Assembly: GCA_937889485.1 (NCBI GenBank)
Contig: CALAPG010000260.1
Location: 1-9,823 of the forward strand
DNA: 9,823 nucleotides
Origin: an uncultured Moraxella sp.
GTDB lineage: Bacteria; Pseudomonadota; Gammaproteobacteria; Pseudomonadales; Moraxellaceae
Reading direction: 5' to 3'
Below the pieces are notes generated by a model. The model was given only the letters and a program-made list of their open reading frames with translations, was not told where the DNA came from and searched no databases. Positions 1 to 7,300 of this stretch are shown here, piece by piece. Both the position numbers and the translations under genes were made by a program. Position 1 is the stretch's first letter, and each line of letters opens with the position of its first letter.

Positions 1-178
1 GGGCAAACGGTCACTAAGATATGTTGCGCCGTGGGTGTCCGCTTGATGGTCAATATGTCAAGACCCTTCCTCTAGTTGTAGTTGCGCTATCTAAAAGCAG
101 TGGTATGGGTATGACAGTGTGAATGATACCGTGTTTTTGTCCTTTTATTAGTTTTAGGCACTCCCAAAGGAAACTTGA
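1..178 (+). other. Leader region upstream of gcvP, no gene recognised
   Basis: No reading frame here looks like a real gene. A short frame ends at a stop at 44-46 and another at 73-75; either could be the tail of an upstream gene, but neither tail is recognisable, and neither looks like GcvH or GcvT. I found no convincing sigma-70 promoter: the best pair, TTGCGC at 82-87 and TATGGG at 104-109, is poor. An imperfect inverted repeat (GGTAT at 108-112, ATACC at 126-130) is followed by a T-rich stretch at 133-157; this might be a weak hairpin in the leader. I see no tandem glycine-riboswitch core. The only firm signal is the ribosome binding site AAAGGAAA at 166-173. Confidence 0.35.
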
Positions 179-3046
179 ATGAGTCAAACATCTTTCAACT
201 CTTTCTCTGAGTTATTTCAACAATCAGAATTTATTCACCGTCATATTGGCATTAGTCAAGCTGACCAACAAGCGATGCTTGCTGCCGTTGGCGCTGAAAG
301 CATGGCATCTTTTATTGAGCAAACTGTGCCCGCCTCGGTGCGAATGGGCAAAGCGTTAGATCTACCGCTTAGTATGTCTGAGCATGATGCGCTAGCAAAA
401 TTGCGCGGGTTGGCAGATAAAATTACTGTCAATAAAAGCTACATTGGACTGGGCTACTACCCTACGCGTACCCCTGCCGTGATTCAGCGCAATGTTCTTG
501 AAAATCCAGGTTGGTACACTGCTTATACCCCATACCAAGCAGAAATTGCCCAAGGTCGTTTGGAGGCGTTGCTCAATTTTCAGCAGGTATGTATTGATTT
601 GTCAGGTTTGGAGATGGCAGGTGCTAGCCTACTTGATGAGGCAACCGCCGCGGCTGAAGCGATGGCAATGGCAAAACGCGTAGGTAAAAATAAATCCAAT
701 GCGTTTTTTGTGGATAGCCGTGTCTATCCACAGACATTAGATGTCATCAAAACCCGTGCCAAATACTTTGGCTGGGACGTGGTGGTAGGCGATTTTGAGA
801 TTGCCAAAAATGGTAATTTCTTTGGTGCGTTGTTCCAATATGTGGGACGTGAAGGCGATGTGGTTGACTTAACTGATATTATCAGCCAAGTCAAAGCCAA
901 TGGTGCACAGGCGATTGTTGCAGCTGATGTGATGAGTTTGGTGTTACTAAAATCTCCAGGACAGATGGGTGCCGATATCGCTTTGGGTAATACTCAGCGT
1001 TTTGGCGTACCTATGGGCTTTGGTGGCCCTCATGCCGCTTATTTTTGCTTTAAAGAGCATGCTAAACGCTCGGCACCAGGTCGTATTATTGGCGTGTCAA
1101 TTGATGCCCAAGGTAAACAAGCCCTGCGTATGGCACTACAAACGCGCGAGCAGCATATCCGCCGTGAAAAAGCCAATTCAAATATTTGTACCTCACAAGT
1201 ATTGTTGGCAAATATGGCAGGTATGTATGCCGTTTATCATGGTCCCAAAGGGGTAACACGCATTGCCACACGTATCCATGCGCTAGCCACCGCCTTTGCC
1301 CAAGCGATCAAACAAGCGGGCTTGGCTGTGGTACATGAGCAGTTTTTTGATACAGTCTTAGTCAATACAGCAGAACAAACTGAGCAAATTTATCAAAATG
1401 CGCTGAATGTGGGCTACAATTTACGTAAGGTTGATGATCATCATCTGGCTATTGCATTTAGTGAGACCAGCGATGCGCAGGATTTTGGTGTTCTAACCCA
1501 GTTATTTACAGGGGTAGCCGCTGAATTATCTCATGATATTAGCTTGAGCTTATCACCTACATTGTTGCGCACCGATGCTATTTTGAGCCACCCCGTATTT
1601 AACAGTCATCATACCGAACACGAGATGCTGCGCTACCTCAAAAAGCTGGAAAATAAAGATTTGGCAATGAATCACAGTATGATTTCATTGGGTAGTTGTA
1701 CTATGAAGCTCAACGCTACCAGTGAGATGCTGCCAATTACTTGGAATGAATTTGCCAATGTGCATCCATTTGCCCCTCGTGAGCAAGTAGGCGGCTATCT
1801 TGAGATGATTGAAGGACTACAAAATCAGCTAAAAGCCATTACAGGCTTTGATGCCGTATCGATGCAGCCAAACTCAGGCGCCTCAGGTGAGTATGCAGGT
1901 TTGCTTGCTATTCGCCGTTATCATGAAAGCTTGGGACAAACCGAACGTAATATTTGCCTTATTCCTCGTTCGGCTCATGGCACCAACCCCGCTACCGCCC
2001 AGATGATGGGCATGGATGTGGTAGTGGTTGCCACCGATGACAATGGCAATGTGGACTTTGCTGACCTTACCGCCAAAGCTGAAAAACACAGTGCCAACCT
2101 TGGTGCTTTAATGATTACCTACCCTTCTACCCACGGTGTGTTTGAAGAAGGTATTCGCGATATTTGTGATTTGATTCACCAGCATGGTGGACAAGTCTAT
2201 ATGGACGGCGCCAACATGAACGCGCAAGTGAGCATGATGCAGCCTGCAGATGTGGGTGCTGATGTGTTACACATGAACTTGCATAAAACTTTCTGTATTC
2301 CTCATGGCGGCGGTGGCCCAGGTATGGGACCTATTGGGATGAAATCTCACTTGGCGCCTTTTATTGCCAATCATGTGGTTGCACCTGTACCAGGGGCACA
2401 GACTGGGGTGAGTGCAGTAGCTGCGGCACCGTTTGGTTCGGCAAGTATTCTGCCAATTTCTTGGATGTATATCACCATGATGGGGCGTGATGGTCTACAC
2501 CAAGCGACCGAAGCTGCCTTGCTTAATGCCAACTACGTAGCGACTGCGCTCAAAGCGCATTTCCCTGTGTTGTATAGTGGCAAAAATGGGCGCGTGGCAC
2601 ATGAGTGTATCATTGATATTCGTCCACTAAAAGAAGCCTCAGGTATTACTGAAGTAGATATTGCCAAGCGCTTGATGGACTACGGTTTTCATGCCCCAAC
2701 GATGTCATTTCCTGTGGCGGGTACCTTGATGATTGAGCCTACAGAGTCTGAAGGCAAAGCTGAACTAGATCGTTTTATTTCAGCCCTCGTACAGATTAAA
2801 GCCGAGGCCATGAAAGTGCAACGTGGTGAATGGCCTGCCGATGATAATCCATTGGTTAATGCCCCTCACACCCCACAAGTGATTGCAGGCGAATGGCAAC
2901 GTGCTTATAGCCGTGAAGATGCCGCCTATCCACTTGAGTATATTCGTGAAAACAAGTTTTGGCCAACGGTTAGCCGCATTGACGATGTTTATGGCGACAA
3001 GAATTTAATTTGCTCTTGCCCTGATATCAGCAATTATGAGAACTAA
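179..3046 (+). CDS. gcvP: Glycine dehydrogenase (decarboxylating), P-protein of the glycine cleavage system
   Basis: This enzyme uses pyridoxal phosphate (PLP) to decarboxylate glycine and passes the aminomethyl group to the lipoyl arm of GcvH; GcvT and the L-protein complete the cytosolic system, which feeds one-carbon units to folate. The 955-residue product has the full length of the fused (homodimeric-type) P-protein. The N-terminal half opens with the family motif FIHRHIG near residue 18. The C-terminal half carries [13 protein letters not shown] (501-513), the HGTNPATA motif (His600), DGANMNAQ (from Asp676) and the PLP lysine Lys703 in [16 protein letters not shown]. The protein ends with the typical [17 protein letters not shown] block and a CSC pair (Cys945, Cys947). 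The ATG is supported by AAAGGAAA 5 bases upstream and by the alignment of the N-terminal motif. No gcvT or gcvH lies in this window, so the gene stands alone on its downstream side and ends at its own terminator. Nothing is truncated or frameshifted. Confidence 0.98.
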   Translation: MSQTSFNSFSELFQQSEFIHRHIGISQADQQAMLAAVGAESMASFIEQTVPASVRMGKALDLPLSMSEHDALAKLRGLADKITVNKSYIGLGYYPTRTPAVIQRNVLENPGWYTAYTPYQAEIAQGRLEALLNFQQVCIDLSGLEMAGASLLDEATAAAEAMAMAKRVGKNKSNAFFVDSRVYPQTLDVIKTRAKYFGWDVVVGDFEIAKNGNFFGALFQYVGREGDVVDLTDIISQVKANGAQAIVAADVMSLVLLKSPGQMGADIALGNTQRFGVPMGFGGPHAAYFCFKEHAKRSAPGRIIGVSIDAQGKQALRMALQTREQHIRREKANSNICTSQVLLANMAGMYAVYHGPKGVTRIATRIHALATAFAQAIKQAGLAVVHEQFFDTVLVNTAEQTEQIYQNALNVGYNLRKVDDHHLAIAFSETSDAQDFGVLTQLFTGVAAELSHDISLSLSPTLLRTDAILSHPVFNSHHTEHEMLRYLKKLENKDLAMNHSMISLGSCTMKLNATSEMLPITWNEFANVHPFAPREQVGGYLEMIEGLQNQLKAITGFDAVSMQPNSGASGEYAGLLAIRRYHESLGQTERNICLIPRSAHGTNPATAQMMGMDVVVVATDDNGNVDFADLTAKAEKHSANLGALMITYPSTHGVFEEGIRDICDLIHQHGGQVYMDGANMNAQVSMMQPADVGADVLHMNLHKTFCIPHGGGGPGMGPIGMKSHLAPFIANHVVAPVPGAQTGVSAVAAAPFGSASILPISWMYITMMGRDGLHQATEAALLNANYVATALKAHFPVLYSGKNGRVAHECIIDIRPLKEASGITEVDIAKRLMDYGFHAPTMSFPVAGTLMIEPTESEGKAELDRFISALVQIKAEAMKVQRGEWPADDNPLVNAPHTPQVIAGEWQRAYSREDAAYPLEYIRENKFWPTVSRIDDVYGDKNLICSCPDISNYEN

Positions 3047-3081
3047 GCGATTTAGCCAAAAATTGTAATCCCACCAAAACC

Positions 3082-3111
3082 AAAAACCACGCCTTGTTGC
3101 GTGGTTTTTTT
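3082..3111 (+). terminator. Intrinsic terminator of gcvP, probably bidirectional
   Basis: An 11-bp perfect stem (arms 3082-3092 and 3099-3109) with core ACCACGC/GCGTGGT and 6-base loop CTTGTT runs into seven T residues at 3105-3111. It begins 35 bases after the gcvP stop codon. Read on the minus strand, the same stem ends in TTTTT-GG-TTTT, so it can also stop transcripts coming from the lipoprotein gene, whose stop codon is about 80 bases away on the other side. This is the expected arrangement for two convergent genes. Confidence 0.88.
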
Positions 3112-3141
3112 GCTAATTTGCTAAATGGATAATGGATATTG

Positions 3142-3170
3142 AGCTAAAGTGATCAACACAGGTTTTAGCT
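3142..3170. repeat. Short inverted repeat between the convergent genes
   Basis: AGCTAAA at 3142-3148 pairs perfectly with TTTAGCT at 3164-3170 around a 15-base loop. It follows the lipoprotein stop codon on the minus strand but is not followed by a T-run on either strand, so it is not a standard intrinsic terminator. It might stabilise the 3' end of the lipoprotein mRNA or be chance. Confidence 0.4.
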
Positions 3171-3190
3171 TTGGGGTGTTGGAGCGTGTA

Positions 3191-4027
3191 TTACTTAAAT
3201 ACCGAAACGCTGGCTTCCACACGGCGGTTGGGCTGAAGACACTGAATCAACGCTTGATGTGACAGTTGGCTGCTACATTGCTTGATAGGCTGACTTTCAC
3301 CAGCGCCTGTTGCCATGATGACGTTGGCATCTACACCGTGAGCAATTAAATAACTGCGCACGGTTTGCGCGCGTAGCAGTGATAGATTCATGTTATACAT
3401 ATCCTCACCCAGATAATCGGTATGCCCCGTAATCATCACTTGGGTTCTACCTTGCTGCTGATAGCCAACCAACTTTTGTGCCAGCGCATCCAGCGATTGA
3501 CGCCCTTGGCTTAGCATATCTTCTGGCTTGAACTTGTCAAAAGCAAACAGCGCATCGGCAGATAGATTGATTTTTTCATTGATAATTGGATTTGCCGCAA
3601 CCACAGCTGGGGCAGCAGGGCTGGTAGCTTGGTTGGCACAATCTTCGGGCAACCAATAAAACTGCTGGGCTTTATAATCTTTATCAAAAATCACTTTGTA
3701 CTGACAAATTTTGACATGGTTATCTGCTTGGTAAAACTTCATGATGTAGTCCCATTCATGTGCGTGCTGGGCTTCACTAAAATGTGGGCGACCAATCAAT
3801 TGATAAAGTTCATCTTTTGCCATGCCAGGGCGGATTTTGGCAAGGTTTTCGCTATTGGGAAATTGCCCTTCTTTTTGCCATGCTTTGTCTAACTTTGGAA
3901 AAATTAAATCAGATTTTTGCACATGACCGTTGCTGTCAATATTGTGGCTTAGCGTATTGGTACAAGCCGTGGCTGTAAGGGCGGCAAACGCAAGCACACT
4001 TAAGCGAAATGGGTGGTGAGTGTTCAT
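3191..4027 (-). CDS. tpgA: TpgA-like lipoprotein: BamE-like domain plus OmpA peptidoglycan-binding domain
   Basis: The 278-residue product has a short signal peptide ending in a lipobox-like ATA-Cys22; residue -3 is Ala, weaker than the usual Leu. Thr follows the Cys, which fits outer-membrane sorting. Residues about 45-130 match the SmpA/OmlA (BamE-like) fold, with IRPGMAKDELYQLIGRPHF and EWDY. Residues about 153-278 are an OmpA C-terminal domain with TGHTD, NLSLLRA, GAGES and NRRVE. Asp204 and Arg219 have the same 15-residue spacing as the Asp and Arg that bind diaminopimelate in Acinetobacter OmpA. Cys251 and Cys263 are spaced like the disulfide of E. coli OmpA; Cys108 and Cys130 may form another. 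This domain pair, directly downstream of a trimeric autotransporter, is that of TpgA, which complexes with AtaA in Acinetobacter sp. Tol 5, so I infer it tethers the adhesin to peptidoglycan. The ATG has AAGGAAAA 3 bases upstream (4031-4038). A general OmpA-family lipoprotein unrelated to the adhesin is the alternative; the symbol rests on architecture and context only. Confidence 0.85.
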   Translation of the reverse strand: MNTHHPFRLSVLAFAALTATACTNTLSHNIDSNGHVQKSDLIFPKLDKAWQKEGQFPNSENLAKIRPGMAKDELYQLIGRPHFSEAQHAHEWDYIMKFYQADNHVKICQYKVIFDKDYKAQQFYWLPEDCANQATSPAAPAVVAANPIINEKINLSADALFAFDKFKPEDMLSQGRQSLDALAQKLVGYQQQGRTQVMITGHTDYLGEDMYNMNLSLLRAQTVRSYLIAHGVDANVIMATGAGESQPIKQCSSQLSHQALIQCLQPNRRVEASVSVFK

Positions 4028-4131
4028 GATTTTTCCTTAATTATGAATAAGTTATTGGTTGTTTGCTGAATAGTAACTGGGATAGCCAAGCGCCTAACAG
4101 CGCCTAGCCATCACCCAATAAGGTGCATCAA
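4028..4131 (-). other. Spacer between adhesin and lipoprotein genes
   Basis: This 104-base spacer has no hairpin with a T-run on the minus strand, so the adhesin transcript probably continues into the lipoprotein gene. It holds the lipoprotein ribosome binding site at 4031-4038 and an AT-rich stretch. CATAAT at 4041-4046 (read on the minus strand) resembles a -10 box, but no good -35 box lies at the right distance, so a separate promoter is doubtful. TTATTGG and CCAATAA (4115-4121 and 4052-4058) could pair across the spacer in RNA. Confidence 0.5.
4083..4110. repeat. Helical-phase direct repeats in the spacer
   Basis: AGCGCCTA occurs at 4089-4096 and again at 4099-4106, exactly 10 bp apart. 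The pair is flanked by TAGCCA at 4083-4088 and 4105-4110. Repeats on one face of the helix can be protein-binding sites, but no known operator is recognised. Confidence 0.45.
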
Positions 4132-4344
4132 TTACCAATGAAACCCTGCACCCACTGCACCACCAAAGTTGCCTTGGCTGTCTGCTGTACCATTGACTTT
4201 AATCACCCAGCGTCCGTTATCAGACAGTTTTGAGATACCAATCGCTGCCGCGCTTTGTCCGTTATAAGTTCCCATACCGCCTGCAATCATGGATTTGCCA
4301 GGTAGATAAGCCTGTGGCAGTGCGGCGGTTGCCATTGCAGCAGA
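4132..4344 (-). other. Adhesin C-terminal membrane anchor (YadA beta-barrel domain)
   Basis: Residues about 1820-1889 form the family's four-strand anchor; three copies make the 12-strand outer-membrane pore. The segment starts with [17 protein letters not shown], continues with the strand patterns [30 protein letters not shown] and [12 protein letters not shown], and ends on an aromatic residue, the BAM recognition signal. A short helical stretch before it ([20 protein letters not shown]) is the likely coiled coil threading the pore. Confidence 0.94.
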
Positions 4345-7300
4345 CGTACCTGCATTGGCATTGTCTTCGACATCACCAAGTTTGTAACCTAACTGATTGA
4401 TGGTGTTGTTGACTTTGGTATCAAGTGCCGCAAGCTGACTCACGTTAACCGCATCGGTGGGTGCGGCACCTGCCGCTAGGTTGGTGATACGGCGGCTATC
4501 CGTTGGGCTGGCACCCACGGCAACTTCACCGATGGGTTTGACGCCTTGAATATCCGATAAGTTGGTATAGCTTGGGGTGTAAGCAAATTTGCCTTGTAGC
4601 TGTGCTGCCGTTTGGGTTGCCTGTGACCCTGCACCCAAGGCAACATTGTTTGCACCTGCTTGGGTGTTGGTACCGAGGGCGGTGGCACTGTCACCTGCTG
4701 CATGAGCACTGGCACCCAATGCCACGGCATTTTTGCCTGAGGCATCAACCTTGGCACCATGTCCTAATGCCAAAGCACTGTTGGCACCTGCCGCTACGAT
4801 AGCATTGACCCCTATGGCGGTGGATTTGATACCCCCTGCGCTTGAGTCGTTGGTGCTACCAATGGTGCCTTTTTCATCTGTACCATTGGTATGCGCGTAT
4901 TTGATACCCGTATTGTTGATGTTGTTTAGGGTTTGAATAACGCTTAGACCGCCTTGGGCACCTTGACCTGCCACGTTGTAGCTGCCATCTAATTGCTTAA
5001 CATCGCCGATAATGTTATTGACGTTAGTGACGCTATTGCTGACTTGGGTCAAATCACCAATGCTGGCAGCGTTGTTCCATTGTGGGCTTGCACTGCCTTC
5101 ATTTTTTACTTGGTCAATAGTTTTGCCTTGTAAGCCACTGGCTACACCACTAACCACGGTGTTGCCTGCATGGATACCGTTGGCATTGATGGCAACCTTA
5201 CCACCAATCGCTGCACTGTCGATGGTAATGTTTTTGTTAAGCGCGACTTGCACGCCATTGGTGTCTGCCTTGGTGGTGATATTGTTATCGCCTGTTACCG
5301 CAACACTGCTACCCAATTTTTTGACATCGGTGGTGCCACTGTCTGCCGTGAAGGTCAGCCCTTTGGTGTCAACGATGTCTTTGGCTGCCACCCCTTTGGC
5401 GATATCGTCTTTGGTGGTTTGCGACAAATCAACGTTGTAGTTGGTGTTGTTGCCTGTGGTGGTAGCAGACACGCTCAAGGCACCGCTGCTGGTGACACTT
5501 GAAGTCTTGTCATTAGCGGCTTGGATACGCTTAATATCACCAATGTTAGCGGCATTGGTCAGTACATCGCCGCCACTCGCGACATTGGTGATTTGGTTAC
5601 CGCCGTTACTAAGACCTGCGCCTGTCAAGCTGACGTTTTTGGTGGGGTCGGTATGGGTGATGGTGATGCCGCCATTGTTCATCACGGTATTGCCTGTGGT
5701 GACGCTATCAAATTTGACATCTTTGGCAGTGGCAACCACAAAGTCCGTGCCGCTGCGGCTGATGGTGATGTTATCGCCTTGGGTCAAATTGATGCTGCCA
5801 CCTGCTTTGACCAATTCACCTGCATCGCCATTGGCTTTGATGGTAAATCCTGCATTATTGATGGCGTTGGCAACATCGCCTGCGCTGACCAGTTTATTGG
5901 CATCGGCAGCTACAGGTACATTGGTTTTGCCTACTACGCTAGTGGTCAAAGGCGTGGTGTTGGCAAGCAATTGGGTCACAGGTTTGCCATCTGCCCCTGT
6001 GATCGTTTTGGTGGTGATGGTGGTGCCATCGGTATTGACATCAAAGCTGATATCACTGACTTTACCATCTGCTGCGGTCACCACATTGGCAGTGGTCGCA
6101 ACGCCATTTTTGAAGTTAAGGGTGTCATAGGCTTTGACAAAGTCGCTGGCGGCGCCATTACCTTGTAGGTTAAAGCCACTGTTTAAGACATCGCCCACGG
6201 TTGCTGCATTGCTTGTGTTGATGGCTTGTGGCAAGGATTGGGATTTACTCACAGGGTTGTTGGCAGCGTTGTAACTGTCTTGGTTATAGGTGCTTGGTAA
6301 GTTGCCAGCGACATTACTTAATGTCGTGGGCGCTGTGGTACTACCACTGGCATTTTGCATCGAAGCAATGACATTGGCGGGTTCAACCTTGCTACCTGTG
6401 CCATCAGGCTTGGTATTAAAGCTACCATCAGCTTGTTTATAGAGCTTATCGCCATTGGCGTTGGTATAAATAACGGGTAATTGGGCGTTCTCCACAATGC
6501 CTTGGTTATTGACTCTAATGTCATAAGCAAAATTTTCAGCCGTGCCATTGTTAATGACGCTGATACTGTTGTCACCTGAGGTCAAGGTGGTACGGGCAGC
6601 CTTGACATCACCGATATTGGCAGCATTACTCAATACATTGCCACCACTGGCGACGTTGGTGATGGTATTGCCACCGTTGTTAAGACCTGCGCCTGTCAAG
6701 CTGACGTTTTTGGTTGGGTCGGTATTGGTGATGGTAACCCCTGTGTTGTCCACTTTGGTGTTGCCTGCCGTTAAGCTGCCATCATTGCCTAGGTTGATGT
6801 CTTTGGCAAGTTGTACATTGAGTGTGTCATTGCCGTCTGCCACAATGCCGATGTTGCCTGTGGTTAAAGTGCCTGTTGCACCGCCTTTGACATTCACCTG
6901 ACTACCCAAGTCACGGTGAACTTTAGTGCCGCTATCACCCATATAGTCCATGCCTTTGGCAGTCAATGTGTTGTTTAGCTGGGTGTTTGCTGCGCTAAGC
7001 TGTTCTTGGGTTGCCGCTTTGCCGCCTGTGTAGGTGGCTGCTGGGTCAAAGCTGGTGTTGCTTAAACCACCAATTGTGCCTGTGGTGCCGTCAATGCTAA
7101 TGGGGCTTGTGGTGCCAACTTTAACAACAGGTGCTAGGTTGTAGTTAACGGTGTTGTCGGTGGCTGATTTGCTGATGACAAGGTTGCCATCCGTGTTTTT
7201 CATGTCAACGGTTGCACCTGGTTTGACTAGGCTGCCATTGTTACCTTGGGCGGTTAGGGTAAATCCTGAGTTGTTGATGGCGTTGGCAACATCGCCTGCG

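Noticed and set aside
1..178. Glycine riboswitch before gcvP
   Set aside because: Riboswitches of this class often precede gcv genes, but I could not find the paired aptamer core or supporting stems.
3629..3892. Plus-strand open frame of 87 residues opposite the lipoprotein
   Set aside because: It lies fully antisense to a gene with clear domains and resembles no known protein.
5441..6130. Long plus-strand open frames antisense to the adhesin (5441-6130, 5521-6168 and 5012-5440)
   Set aside because: They mirror the Gly/Asn/Thr-rich repeat codons of the adhesin, giving low-complexity Leu/Val/Pro or Gly/Asp/Ile strings without recognisable domains. They overlap each other and the well-supported adhesin frame.
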